Origin: Hyphomicrobiales bacterium
GTDB lineage: Bacteria > Pseudomonadota > Alphaproteobacteria > Rhizobiales > Rhizobiaceae
NCBI GenBank assembly: GCA_900469475.1
Contig: UBXG01000004.1
Coordinates: 116,054 to 180,053 of the forward strand
Direction: 5' to 3'
DNA: 64,000 nt
Numbering within the stretch: the first letter of the stretch is position 1; each line of letters opens with the position of its first letter. Position numbers and translations under genes: made by a program. The notes beneath the pieces were generated by a model. The model was not told the DNA's origin. It worked only from the letters and a program-made list of their open reading frames with translations, and searched no databases. This document shows, in pieces, positions 8,693-17,495 of this stretch.

Positions 8693-10903
8693 TTGGGAGC
8701 AGCTTTCAGGTCATTGCGCGAAAATACACAGATCGGTCGTCATTCCATCGTGACGGCCGTTTTGGTTTGCTTTGCATTGATCGTTGCCGTCGTGACCTTG
8801 ATGGTTCTTACCGCGATCGGCCGCGTCGCCGATTATTCCAACAAGCTGGATGACGAGCGCTCCTGGGAGACGACCGTCGGTGCACTGAAGACTTTTCAGG
8901 GACAACTGGAAGCGACGCTGCACGACCATTCCGCCCGCAATGACGCGGTGCGAAGCATTTACGGAACGGACAATCAAGGCTGGATCGCCGGCAATTACGG
9001 CGACATTTCCTCCAATGGTGCCCTGTTCGATACTGCCGTCATCGTCGACGACAACAACAAGCCGATCGTTGCTTATCATGACGGTGAACCATTGACTGGC
9101 AACATAGAGGAGGTCCTTGGCACCGCGGTCTGGGCGCTCGTCGATCAGGCGCGCGCGACACGTGTGACCGGGGTGCCGGAAGCCTCGAGCTATATCATGA
9201 CCAGGGATGGTATCGCGGCGGTCGGTGCCGCGACGATCCGCGAAAGATCCGGTCGCATTCCGGTGCCAGAAGGACATCGGCGCTATTTGATCCTCGTCCG
9301 CTACCTCGATGCCGACCGGATCAAGATGCTCTCGAATACCTATGTCATCAGCGGCTTGAGGCTGGTGCCGCCGGAAACCGTGGCCCGCTATGCCGTCTCC
9401 ATCGTCGATCCGCTCGGCAAGTCGCTTGGGCGGCTGGTGTGGAGTTCGCGCCAGCCGGGGGACATGAGCTATCAGCAGGTCCGCCCGCTGGTTCTCGGAG
9501 CGCTCGGTCTGGTGGGTCTGTTCTTCATGGTGCTTTTGATCCTGGGATTGATGGCGGGGCGCCGGCTGCGGGCGGAAGAGGTTCAGGCGCGCCAGGTTTC
9601 TCTTCGCGATCGGCTGAGCGGGCTCCTCAACCGCGAGGGATTGCGGCTCGATGTGGATCGCCTGGTCGAGCGGGCGCGCTCCGATGGTACCAATGTCCTG
9701 CTTCTCTACCTCGATCTCGATGGTTTCAAGGAAATCAACGACGCCTATGGGCATGGCACCGGCGATCAGCTGATCCGCGCGGTAGCCGCCGGGCTCAAGG
9801 TGCTCGTGCCGCCGCAGGCAGCCTTGGCGCGCCTTGGTGGCGATGAGTTCGCCATCGCCTTCCCGACGAAGGAGCTTAATGATGCTCCCGCCTTGCGCCT
9901 TGCGGAGCAGATCCTGGATTTCCTTGCCGAACCTCTGGAGATCGGCCGCCGGGTGGTCGTCGTCGGTGCCAGCATCGGCATCGCAAGCTCGCCCGAAGGC
10001 CGTATCGACCGTGAGGAACTGGTGCGGCGTGCCGATCTTGCCATGTACAAGGCCAAGGAAGCCGGTCGTGCTCGCATGACCTGCTACGACACCGCCATGG
10101 ATGCCCATCGCGAGGAACGCAACGCGCTGGAGCTCGATCTGCGTCACGCGATCGAGTTGGAGGAACTGACGCTCGCCTATCAGCCGCTGGTCGATGCATC
10201 GAGCTGCGAGATGATCGGCGTCGAGGCGCTGGTGCGGTGGAACCGTCCCGGCCACGGGCCGATTTCGCCAGAGGCCTTCATTCCGATTGCCGAAACCAGC
10301 GGCCTGATCGAGGCATTGGGCCTGCTCGTCCTGCGCAAGGCCTGCGAGGCGGCAAGACACTGGCCGGATCTGCGTGTCGCCGTCAACGTTTCGCCGGGCC
10401 AGTTCCGCAATCCCGCCTTTGCCGATTATGTCCGCAGCGTGCTTAACAGTACCGAAATCGAAGCCGAGCGTGTGACGCTGGAAATCACCGAAGGCTATAT
10501 CATTCAAAATCCGGAGCGTACCCGTCAATCGATCGAGCGGTTGAAGAGGCTCGGCGTCAAGGTGGCGCTCGACGACTTCGGATCGGGTTTCTCCTCCATC
10601 GGCTATCTGCGTCAGTTCGGGTTCGACCGCATCAAGATCGATCGCTCGCTGACGATGAATGTGCTGGAAGACAACCGCGCCCGCGAGATGGTGAAGGCGA
10701 CCGTGGCACTGGCCCGGTCACTCGACATTCCCGTCACGGCCGAAGGTATAGAAACCGAGGAGCAGGGAAGGGCGCTTGCTGGCTTCGGTTGCGACGAGCT
10801 GCAGGGCTATTTCTACGGCAAGCCGATGCCGGAAGCCGAGATCAGCAGGCGGCTTGCGGTACAGATGGCAACCGCGCCGGACGAAGAACACGCCGCTGCC
10901 TGA
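8693..10903 (+). CDS. Membrane-anchored GGDEF-EAL cyclic-di-GMP signalling protein with CHASE4-like sensor
   Basis: A 736-residue protein with two membrane helices (about residues 20-44 and 264-288) enclosing a periplasmic domain of some 220 residues that looks CHASE4-like. The cytoplasmic part has a GGDEF domain with an intact active site (RLGGDEF, residues 382-386), then an EAL domain (EAL at 511-513 in IGVEALVRW). EAL catalytic residues appear intact: AVNVSPGQF, LEITEG, DDFGSGFSSIGYL, IKIDRSL and AEGIETEEQ. Both diguanylate cyclase and phosphodiesterase activities are therefore possible. The start is a TTG at 8693 after AAGGAGAAAAGG. It is monocistronic and convergent with trhO. A TTAACC-N5-TTGA sequence upstream (8639) faintly resembles a CtrA box but is not convincing. 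Confidence 0.93.
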   Translation: MGAAFRSLRENTQIGRHSIVTAVLVCFALIVAVVTLMVLTAIGRVADYSNKLDDERSWETTVGALKTFQGQLEATLHDHSARNDAVRSIYGTDNQGWIAGNYGDISSNGALFDTAVIVDDNNKPIVAYHDGEPLTGNIEEVLGTAVWALVDQARATRVTGVPEASSYIMTRDGIAAVGAATIRERSGRIPVPEGHRRYLILVRYLDADRIKMLSNTYVISGLRLVPPETVARYAVSIVDPLGKSLGRLVWSSRQPGDMSYQQVRPLVLGALGLVGLFFMVLLILGLMAGRRLRAEEVQARQVSLRDRLSGLLNREGLRLDVDRLVERARSDGTNVLLLYLDLDGFKEINDAYGHGTGDQLIRAVAAGLKVLVPPQAALARLGGDEFAIAFPTKELNDAPALRLAEQILDFLAEPLEIGRRVVVVGASIGIASSPEGRIDREELVRRADLAMYKAKEAGRARMTCYDTAMDAHREERNALELDLRHAIELEELTLAYQPLVDASSCEMIGVEALVRWNRPGHGPISPEAFIPIAETSGLIEALGLLVLRKACEAARHWPDLRVAVNVSPGQFRNPAFADYVRSVLNSTEIEAERVTLEITEGYIIQNPERTRQSIERLKRLGVKVALDDFGSGFSSIGYLRQFGFDRIKIDRSLTMNVLEDNRAREMVKATVALARSLDIPVTAEGIETEEQGRALAGFGCDELQGYFYGKPMPEAEISRRLAVQMATAPDEEHAAA

Positions 10904-10970
10904 TACGCGTGGAGCCCTGGCGCATTCCCCAGGGAAGGGAAGGCCGCAGCACAGTTCCTCCGAAAATGCT

Positions 10971-11912
10971 TTAGCCGATATGCTCGTGGCCGCGCTTGCG
11001 GGCGAGCGCGATCTGGCGCTGCCTTTCGCGGTAACGCTCGCGATCCTCTTCGCTGCGCTCATGATAGCAATGGCTGCAGGAGACGCCGGCCTCGTAAAAG
11101 GGGGAGGTCACTTCCTCAGCCGTGATGGGATTGCGGCAGGCGTGGCAGAGCTTGTGATTGCCCTCCTTCAGGCCATGTTCGACGGAGACACGCTCGTCGA
11201 AGACGAAGCAGGCGCCTTCCCATAGGCTCTCTTCTGCCGGCACTTCCTCGAGATATTTCAGGATGCCGCCCTTGAGGTGATAGACCTCGTCGAAGCCCTG
11301 CTGCTTCATGAAGGCGGTTGCCTTCTCGCAGCGGATGCCGCCGGTGCAGTACATGGCGATCTTCGGCTTGTTGTGTAGGCCGGTATTGTCGCGCACCCAT
11401 TCCGGAAACTCGCGGAAGGTCTTGGTCTTCGGGTCGACCGCGCCCTTGAAGACGCCGATGGCGGTCTCGTAATCGTTGCGCGTATCGATGACAATGGTGT
11501 CGGGGTCGGAGATCAGCGCGTTCCAGTCCTTCGGCGCGACATAGGTGCCGACGACCCTGGTGGGGTCGATATCCTCGACGCCCATGGTGACGATCTCTTT
11601 CTTCAGCTTCACCTTCATGCGCACGAACGGCATTTTCGACGCTCGGCTTTCCTTGTGTTCAAGGCCGGCAAATTCCGGCTGGGCGCGCAGGAAGGCGAGC
11701 ACGGCGCCGATGGCGGCATCCGTGCCGGCAATCGTGCCGTTGATTCCTTCATGTGCCAGCAGCAGCGTGCCCTTGACGCCCTTTTCCTCACAGAGCGCAA
11801 GCAGCGGCTCGCGCAGGCTTTCGAAGCGCTGAAAGGAAACGAAATGATAAAGCGCGGCAACGAGGAATGCGCCGGTCGCGTCGCGCCGTGGATCTGGAAG
11901 CATGTCGGTCAT
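10971..11912 (-). CDS. trhO: tRNA uridine(34) hydroxylase TrhO (YceA/UPF0176 rhodanese family)
   Basis: A 313-residue protein that in characterised relatives performs oxygen-dependent 5-hydroxylation of wobble uridine 34. The N-terminal acylphosphatase-like region includes [11 protein letters not shown] and [14 protein letters not shown]. The rhodanese domain spans about residues 129-225 with the active Cys189 in [11 protein letters not shown]. The C-terminus has paired cysteines (CHACRNP and CSHCYHE), which may bind metal. The ATG at 11912 is preferred over an in-frame TTG five codons upstream. The gene stands alone. Confidence 0.92.
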   Translation of the reverse strand: MTDMLPDPRRDATGAFLVAALYHFVSFQRFESLREPLLALCEEKGVKGTLLLAHEGINGTIAGTDAAIGAVLAFLRAQPEFAGLEHKESRASKMPFVRMKVKLKKEIVTMGVEDIDPTRVVGTYVAPKDWNALISDPDTIVIDTRNDYETAIGVFKGAVDPKTKTFREFPEWVRDNTGLHNKPKIAMYCTGGIRCEKATAFMKQQGFDEVYHLKGGILKYLEEVPAEESLWEGACFVFDERVSVEHGLKEGNHKLCHACRNPITAEEVTSPFYEAGVSCSHCYHERSEEDRERYRERQRQIALARKRGHEHIG

Positions 11913-12035
11913 GCCGGTGAAATACAATTTTGTGAGCTTTCAAGCAATCGGGATTCGCGCCGCAGCTCCGCGCCCTCGCCATTCTGCACGATCGGTGTCA
12001 CATACGACGTCAAAGGAAGGCATTTCAAGATGAGC

Positions 12036-12521
12036 TTATCGTGCAACTGGCGCATCATCCTTGATGTCGTCTGCAAACCTGCGCATGAGCCGCACAAGGT
12101 CCTCGATATCCTGGTCATCCCATTTGGCGAAAATGGACCGGGCGATCCTCTCGCGCGCCTCATCGATGCGATCGGTCATCATCTTTCCCTGTTCGGTGAT
12201 GACGGCCTCGCGAAGGCGGCGATCGATCGCGTTCTCCTGCCGGCTGATAAGCCCAAGCCCCTCCATCTTCGCAACCTGGCGGCTGACGGTGGTGTAGTCG
12301 CGCCCGACGCGATCGGCCAGTTCGACGACGCCGATGGGGCCGAGCCGTTCCACCAAAACCAACAGGGAAAACAGTGCGCGGTCGAGAGAGATGCCCGCCT
12401 CCTTGATCATCGCCTCATCGCGCTGTGGCCGGTTCATGACGCCAACGATTTCGACCAGCGCGCTATGGAGTTCGCGTAGCTGACTGCTGATATGTGTATT
12501 TTGCAAGCTTTTTGTTGACAC
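12036..12521 (-). CDS. MarR family transcriptional regulator
   Basis: A 161-residue winged-helix protein. The recognition helix region reads ELADRVGRDYTTVSRQVAKMEGLGLI and the wing DRRLREAVITEQG, typical of MarR proteins. The start is GTG at 12521 with AGAAGGG seven bases upstream. It is divergent from the FAD monooxygenase gene with a gap of about 50 bases, so the two genes share a control region holding an imperfect palindrome. By analogy it probably represses the monooxygenase gene, and perhaps itself, until a phenolic or other aromatic ligand binds; that part is inference. Confidence 0.9.
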   Translation of the reverse strand: MSTKSLQNTHISSQLRELHSALVEIVGVMNRPQRDEAMIKEAGISLDRALFSLLVLVERLGPIGVVELADRVGRDYTTVSRQVAKMEGLGLISRQENAIDRRLREAVITEQGKMMTDRIDEARERIARSIFAKWDDQDIEDLVRLMRRFADDIKDDAPVAR

Positions 12522-12541
12522 CGCATCGCCCTTCTTTTAAT

Positions 12542-12558
12542 ACGTGCATATTACACAT
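12542..12558. promoter_or_regulatory. Candidate MarR operator between the regulator and monooxygenase genes
   Basis: The 17-base sequence ACGTGCATATTACACAT is an imperfect inverted repeat (half-sites ACGTG and CACAT) in the short AT-rich gap shared by the two divergent genes. A related TATGTGTA string lies at about 12490-12497 within the first codons of the regulator. The position is right for a MarR operator, but the symmetry is incomplete. Confidence 0.4.
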
Positions 12559-12570
12559 ATGGAGATAGAA

Positions 12571-14085
12571 ATGACAGAGCAATTTGCAGCCGATGTGCTG
12601 ATTTGCGGTGCGGGTGCGGCCGGCCTAGCGCTGGCCATCGATTTGGCAAGGAGGGGAATTTCCTTCCGTCTGATCGAAAAGATGGAAGGGCCTTTCCGTG
12701 GTTCGCGCGGCAAGGGTATTCAGCCGCGAACCCAGGAAATCTTCGAGGATCTCGGCATTCTCGACCGGGTCGTCGCGGCCGGCGGCCTCTATCCACCCGA
12801 GCGGCGATATCGCGACGACGGCAGTTTTACCGAGTCCGACATCACCGAGCATGAGGACCCCACACCAGCAGAACCTTATCATCTGCCGCTGATGATACCG
12901 CAATTCCTAACCGAAAAGGTGATGCGCGAGAGGTTGCTTGAGCTTGGCCATAGGCCGCAATTCGGCTGCGAACTGGTTGGTTTCGAGCAGGACCCGAGCG
13001 GCGTGACGGCGCGTCTCTCGGGCAAGGCTGGAGAGGAAACTCTCCGCGTGCGCTGGCTCGTCGGCGCCGATGGCGGCCGCAGTTTCGTTCGCCATGCCCT
13101 CGATATCGACTTTCCGGGCAAGACCCTCGGCGTTCGCGCCATCGTGGCCGATGTCATTTTGACCGGTCTCACGCGCGATGCCTGGCATCGCTTCAACGAC
13201 GGCGACATGTCGCGGCAGATCATGTTCTGCCCGCTCGCCGGGACCGAGATGTTCCAGATACAGGGGCCGATCCCTCTTGACGGTGATATCGACCTCTCTA
13301 CCGAAGGGCTCGAAGCCATGGTGGCGGAGCGCACCAGGCGCGACGATATCCATATCCAATCCGTGTCGTGGTCGTCGGCCTACAACATGAATGCGCGTCT
13401 GGCCGATCGATATCGTGTCGGTCGCGTGTTTCTCATCGGTGATGCCGCCCATATTCATCCACCGACCGGCGGCCAGGGTCTCAATACCAGCGTGCAGGAT
13501 GCCTATAATCTTGGATGGAAGCTGGCTGCGGCCGTCAATGGAGCCGACGATAAGCTGCTTGACAGCTATGAGGAGGAGCGTCAGCCCATCGCGGCAGCGA
13601 TGCTCGGTCTGTCGACAAGGCTTCTCGATGCCCAGAAACAGGGCAATATGCGGCGCGGTCGCGAGGTGCGTCAGCTCGATATAGGTTATCCTTCGTCCTC
13701 GCTCGCGCTCGAAACGCTTGGGCGCAGCGGTCGCCTGTCCGCCGGCGACCGAGCCCCGGATGCGCCGATCCGCGGCGTTGCCGGCCAGCCGAAACGGCTG
13801 TTCGATCTATTCCAAGGCGCGCATTGGACATTGCTCGGCTACGGGGTGCAGCGGGGATCGGTGCCGCCGCGCGCGGGCCTGCATATTCATACTTTCGGCT
13901 CGTCAGGCGATATGGTCGACGCCGAGGGCTATCTTCGCGACATCTACGCTCTATCCTCCGGCGAATGGGTGCTCGTGCGGCCGGACGGATATATCGGCGC
14001 GATCGCTGCGGCCGACGACATCGCGATGCTGGAAGGCTATCTCGCGCAAGTGGGGCTTGGTTCGGCGGATGCGTGGCGTGCCTAA
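12571..14085 (+). CDS. FAD-dependent aromatic-ring monooxygenase (PheA/TfdB/MhpA-like)
   Basis: A 504-residue class A flavoprotein hydroxylase. FAD motifs are all present: GAGAAGLALAIDLARRG (GxGxxG) near residue 14, the GADGGRSFVR block near 170 and GDAAHIHPPTGGQGLN near 290. The C-terminal 110 residues, from GDRAPDAPI onward, form the thioredoxin-like domain common to phenol-type hydroxylases. The ATG at 12571 is used because GGAGAT lies just before it; an ATG at 12559 and GTG at 12544 are in frame but poorly placed. It is divergent from a MarR gene. The substrate is unknown, and no ring-cleavage gene is adjacent. Confidence 0.88.
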   Translation: MTEQFAADVLICGAGAAGLALAIDLARRGISFRLIEKMEGPFRGSRGKGIQPRTQEIFEDLGILDRVVAAGGLYPPERRYRDDGSFTESDITEHEDPTPAEPYHLPLMIPQFLTEKVMRERLLELGHRPQFGCELVGFEQDPSGVTARLSGKAGEETLRVRWLVGADGGRSFVRHALDIDFPGKTLGVRAIVADVILTGLTRDAWHRFNDGDMSRQIMFCPLAGTEMFQIQGPIPLDGDIDLSTEGLEAMVAERTRRDDIHIQSVSWSSAYNMNARLADRYRVGRVFLIGDAAHIHPPTGGQGLNTSVQDAYNLGWKLAAAVNGADDKLLDSYEEERQPIAAAMLGLSTRLLDAQKQGNMRRGREVRQLDIGYPSSSLALETLGRSGRLSAGDRAPDAPIRGVAGQPKRLFDLFQGAHWTLLGYGVQRGSVPPRAGLHIHTFGSSGDMVDAEGYLRDIYALSSGEWVLVRPDGYIGAIAAADDIAMLEGYLAQVGLGSADAWRA

Positions 14086-14138
14086 AGGAACGGCTCGGCC
14101 ATGCCGATTGAACTGCCTGAGCCGGGGGCGTGGCCCGG

Positions 14139-15050
14139 TCAGTCCGCCGCCTCCAGCCAAAGGTGCTTGATAGTCCGCGCCTCGTTTCCCGGCTTGTCGG
14201 CGAAGACCCAGCGGGCTCGGTCCAGCGCCTCCTCGCGCGCGGTTTGCTGCCGGGAAATGATTGCTTCCAGCAGGCGGGCGTGATCATCGTTTCTTTCGAA
14301 GAGATGCGGCTCGCGGTCGGCGACATCGGCCAATATCGACATGTCGAGATAGCGGCCGAGCACGTCGACCAAGGCCTTGGCCTCCAGCTGCTTGGCATGC
14401 ATGGCGGCCGGCCAGACATCGCGCAGCAGCATGTGATGCATCCAGTAGTCCTGGCTGCGTTTGCGCAGATCATGAAAGCTCTCGACGTGCGCCGCTTCCG
14501 CATGGCATGCGGACAGCGCCTCTATCGCCTTGCGGACATTCTTGCGCCAACTTTTCTGAAAAAGACGGGCCGTGTCGCGCCGGCCGCAGTTGAAGGATAT
14601 TTCCTTCAACGCCTCACGTGCCTCCGCACATGTGGCGACTGCTGCTCGTGCCTTGTCTTCGAGATCTGTTTCGGCTTCCGCCATACGGTCGCGTCTCGCG
14701 GTCAGTAGATCGCTCACGCGAGCCAGCGCATGCAGTTCCTCCGCCGATGCAGCGGTTGCCTGCAGATAATGGCTGATCTCGATCAACGCGGTTGCGTCGC
14801 GCACCCCGGAAAGTGTGAGCGCTACATTCCGAAGCCGGTCATTTTCCCGCTGCTGAAATTCGCGCGCGACCGGAGCTATCAACCGGTAGAGCGCCCGCAC
14901 GCGCTTGATATTCTTGCGGGCGGCGTGAACAGCTTCGTGCAGGCCCTGCGGTCTGTCCGTCAATACGGCCATTGCCTTGCCGAGTTGATGCGCGGCTGCC
15001 TTGTGCACCTCGTCATCAAGGGCTCGGTCAGGCCGTATGCGATAGCTCAT
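14139..15050 (-). CDS. CHAD domain protein
   Basis: A 303-residue protein consisting of one CHAD domain, an all-helical fold rich in conserved His and basic residues that binds inorganic polyphosphate. Landmarks are LHEAVHAARKNIKRVRALYRL near residues 37-57 and ESFHDLRKRSQDYWMHHMLL near 190-210, the two helical halves of the domain. Its start overlaps the end of the CYTH gene by 23 bases, so the two are translationally coupled. In many bacteria the two domains are fused in one chain; here they are separate genes. Confidence 0.9.
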   Translation of the reverse strand: MSYRIRPDRALDDEVHKAAAHQLGKAMAVLTDRPQGLHEAVHAARKNIKRVRALYRLIAPVAREFQQRENDRLRNVALTLSGVRDATALIEISHYLQATAASAEELHALARVSDLLTARRDRMAEAETDLEDKARAAVATCAEAREALKEISFNCGRRDTARLFQKSWRKNVRKAIEALSACHAEAAHVESFHDLRKRSQDYWMHHMLLRDVWPAAMHAKQLEAKALVDVLGRYLDMSILADVADREPHLFERNDDHARLLEAIISRQQTAREEALDRARWVFADKPGNEARTIKHLWLEAAD

Positions 15051-15513
15051 CGTACTCCTGCTCGAACTGCGTCGCGAGGGCCTGGTTGGAATAGCGGTAT
15101 TCGCCTGTCACCTCACGTCCGATCCAGTCCGGCAGTTCCGGATTGTCGCTTTCGTCGTCCATTTCCACTTCGGCAATGACGAGGCCGCGATGGGCGCCGC
15201 GGAAGACATCCACTTCCCAGGTAAAGCCCTTGAACTGCACCTTGTGGCGGGTTTTCTCGATGACGAGGCCGATCGCCGTTTCCAGCAATTCCTCCGCATC
15301 GTCGACGGGGATCTCATATTCGAATTCGTCCCTGGTCATTGCCTTGCCGATCTTGATCGTCAAGGTTGCCTTGGTGTCGTTCGTCAGCCGTATGCGCACG
15401 GAACGGTCCGCCATGGAGGCAATATATCCCTGTCGCAGGATCAGCCGCTCCGAAACGGAATCACGCCAATGATCGCCGCGCACCAGAAACTTTCGCTCGA
15501 TCTCTTTTGCCAT
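15028..15513 (-). CDS. CYTH domain protein (triphosphate tunnel metalloenzyme)
   Basis: A 161-residue beta-barrel enzyme of the CYTH superfamily. The signature ExExK is visible as EIERKF at residues 4-9, right after the chosen ATG; further tunnel residues include SVRIRLT and ATLTIKIG, and a GLVIAEVEMD segment supplies late acidic ligands. Bacterial members usually hydrolyse inorganic triphosphate. ATG at 15513 places the motif at the expected N-terminal position; a GTG eight codons upstream is possible. It is the first gene of a two-gene unit with the CHAD gene, suggesting joint triphosphate/polyphosphate handling. Confidence 0.9.
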   Translation of the reverse strand: MAKEIERKFLVRGDHWRDSVSERLILRQGYIASMADRSVRIRLTNDTKATLTIKIGKAMTRDEFEYEIPVDDAEELLETAIGLVIEKTRHKVQFKGFTWEVDVFRGAHRGLVIAEVEMDDESDNPELPDWIGREVTGEYRYSNQALATQFEQEYDELSHTA

Positions 15514-15673
15514 GCGTTTGACATGCTCCACTGGCACAGACTGGAACAGCCTATAGCAAGTTGCCGGGATTTCCTACCCGTCGTATTTAAAGCGAGCTTT
15601 TGTCTCGACAAGCACCTTCGGGAAGGCTATTCGAAAGCCGGATTTCAATCGTTTTAAAAGGAGCGCACCGACC

Positions 15674-16312
15674 ATGGGCGAGAAAACCGAGAAGCTTCTT
15701 TCCATTCTGAAACTGCAGCCCGTCGTTCCCGTGCTGATCGTCGATGATGCGAAATCGGCCGTGCCGCTCGCCCGGGCGCTCGTCGCCGGAGGCCTGAAGG
15801 CCATCGAGATCACGCTGCGCACCGCCGGCGCGCTCGATGCGATCCGTGCTGTTGCCGAAGAAGTCGAGGGTGCCGAAGTCGGCGCCGGCACGATCCTCAA
15901 TGTCAAACAATGGGACGCGGCCGTCGAAGCCGGTTCCAAGTTCATCGTCAGCCCCGGCACGACGCAAGAGCTGCTCGATGCTGCGCGCGGCTCGCATGTG
16001 CCGCTGCTGCCGGGTGCCGCTACCGCAAGCGAAGTCATGGCGCTGCGCGAAGAGGGCTATACGGTGCTCAAGTTCTTCCCGGCCGAGCAGGCCGGCGGTG
16101 CTTCCTATCTCAAGGCTCTGTCGTCGCCGCTCGCTGGCACGGTCTTCTGCCCGACCGGCGGCATCTCGCTGAAGAACGCTCACGACTACCTGTCACTGCC
16201 GAACGTCATCTGCGTCGGCGGCTCCTGGATTGCGCCGAAGGAACTCGTTGCGTCAGGCGATTGGGCCGGGATCACCAAGCTCGCCGCAGAGGCAGCAGCA
16301 CTCAAAGGCTGA
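15674..16312 (+). CDS. eda: 2-dehydro-3-deoxy-phosphogluconate (KDPG) aldolase
   Basis: A 212-residue class I aldolase splitting KDPG to pyruvate and glyceraldehyde 3-phosphate in the Entner-Doudoroff pathway. The Schiff-base lysine is Lys133 in VLKFFPAE and the acid/base glutamate is Glu45 in IEITLRT. The phosphate-binding region is PTGGISLKN and CVGGSW. It lies alone, divergent from the CYTH gene and closed by a terminator. Some rhizobial paralogues act on 2-keto-4-hydroxyglutarate as well; the neighbours do not help decide. Confidence 0.93.
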   Translation: MGEKTEKLLSILKLQPVVPVLIVDDAKSAVPLARALVAGGLKAIEITLRTAGALDAIRAVAEEVEGAEVGAGTILNVKQWDAAVEAGSKFIVSPGTTQELLDAARGSHVPLLPGAATASEVMALREEGYTVLKFFPAEQAGGASYLKALSSPLAGTVFCPTGGISLKNAHDYLSLPNVICVGGSWIAPKELVASGDWAGITKLAAEAAALKG

Positions 16313-16337
16313 GACGCAGCCTGTCGAATTCGATTTG

Positions 16338-16369
16338 AAAGGCGCGTGGAGCTTTCCGCGCGCCTTTTT
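16338..16369 (+). terminator. Rho-independent terminator after eda
   Basis: AAAGGCGCG at 16338-16346 pairs perfectly with CGCGCCTTT at 16359-16367, with the T-run overlapping and extending the stem. Confidence 0.88.
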
Positions 16370-16444
16370 GCATGATGTGGATTGGTATTTGCGGTTGCGC
16401 TTCCTATCTCCCCTTCACCATCACAAGGACGGAGGACCATCCAT

Positions 16445-17158
16445 ATGATCGACGCCCGCAAGCTTCTTGACCAATTCCTGGGATCACAGGTTCCAGGAAT
16501 GCAAGGAACGGTGAAAGACAGGGCAACCCAGGCCATCAATCTCGCCAGGGACAATCCGATGGCGACGAGTGCGATTGCCGGTGTGCTGCTTGGCACGAAG
16601 ACCGGGCGTCAGGTCGCCGGCAATGCGCTGGCGCTCGGTGGCCTCGCTGCCATCGCAGGCCTCGGCTATCAGGCCTACAAGAATTATCGCGATGGCAACC
16701 AGCCTCAGCCGGCGCCGCAATCCACGCCTCAGGCCGAGCCGCAATTTCTGCCGCCGCCGACAGATTCAGGTTTCAGCACATCGCCGGCGGTTGCCAGCAA
16801 TGATTTTACGCTTTCCCTGGTGCGCGCCATGATCGCGGCCGCCCGCGCCGATGGCCATATCGATGATACCGAACGCCAGCGTATTCTCGGCAAGGTTCAG
16901 GAGGCCGGCGTCGGGGCCGAGGCGGAAGCTTTCTTCCAGCGCGAGCTCGCCAATCCCGTCGATCTCGATGCCATCGTCGCTTCGGCGAAGACCGAAGAAC
17001 AGCGCGTGCAGGTCTATACCGCGTCGCGACTGGCGATCGAGCCGGATTCACGGGCCGAGCGCGGTTATCTCGATCTGCTGGCTGGAAGGCTCGGCCTAGC
17101 CGATGCGCTGGTCGATCATATCGAAGCGACGGTTGCGGGCGCCAAAGTTCAGCTGTGA
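16445..17158 (+). CDS. DUF533/YebE-like protein with TerB-like domain
   Basis: A 237-residue protein. Residues 1-80 include a glycine/alanine-rich hydrophobic segment (ALALGGLAAIAGLGYQAYKNY) that may insert in the membrane. A proline/glutamine-rich linker follows (about 85-120), then a helical TerB-like domain beginning FTLSLVRAMIAAARADGHIDD. The acidic helices ARADGHIDDTE are the typical metal-binding-like start of that domain. ATG at 16445 follows GGACGGAGGA. Related proteins are widespread in proteobacteria but have no firm function, so no role is assigned. Confidence 0.85.
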   Translation: MIDARKLLDQFLGSQVPGMQGTVKDRATQAINLARDNPMATSAIAGVLLGTKTGRQVAGNALALGGLAAIAGLGYQAYKNYRDGNQPQPAPQSTPQAEPQFLPPPTDSGFSTSPAVASNDFTLSLVRAMIAAARADGHIDDTERQRILGKVQEAGVGAEAEAFFQRELANPVDLDAIVASAKTEEQRVQVYTASRLAIEPDSRAERGYLDLLAGRLGLADALVDHIEATVAGAKVQL

Positions 17159-17230
17159 TTGATAGGGCCGGTTGCCTTTGATTGGCAGCTGGCCTAAGCC
17201 TTCGCCGGAACTCATGTCAGGGCGTCAAGG

Positions 17231-17455
17231 ATGGCTACATTGACGGACAAGAAAAGCGAAACCCGCTCGGCGGCAATTGCAGCCGGCGTTATTCTGTTGG
17301 TCGCGACAGCCGTGCTTTACCTGATGCCGAATGTCATCGTCTGGCTCGGCTCGATCTCGCCATGGCTCGGCACTGGTTTCGGCGTGCTGGTCATCCTGGC
17401 GTTTTTCTTCGTGTTCTGGCTTCGGGCGCGCTACCAGCGTCGCAATGGGCCGTAA
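17231..17455 (+). CDS. Small two-helix membrane protein, unknown function
   Basis: A 74-residue protein with two strongly hydrophobic segments (about residues 14-32 and 43-64), a charged N-terminus and a basic tail RARYQRRNGP. It starts with ATG at 17231, 72 bases after the DUF533 gene, and could be cotranscribed with it. The base composition matches the surroundings. I do not recognise the family. Confidence 0.65.
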   Translation: MATLTDKKSETRSAAIAAGVILLVATAVLYLMPNVIVWLGSISPWLGTGFGVLVILAFFFVFWLRARYQRRNGP

Positions 17456-17495
17456 GCTCTAACGTAAGGCTCTCCCGAATTCTTCCGGAAATCGC

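Noticed and set aside
8711..10528. 605-residue open frame on the minus strand opposite the first GGDEF-EAL gene
   Set aside because: Antisense shadow of a gene with intact catalytic motifs; composition is His/Arg/Asp-rich without domains.
15028..15050. Overlap of the CYTH and CHAD genes as a possible frameshifted fusion
   Set aside because: Both products have complete domains with natural ends, and the CHAD start is a normal ATG; overlapping genes explain it without an error.
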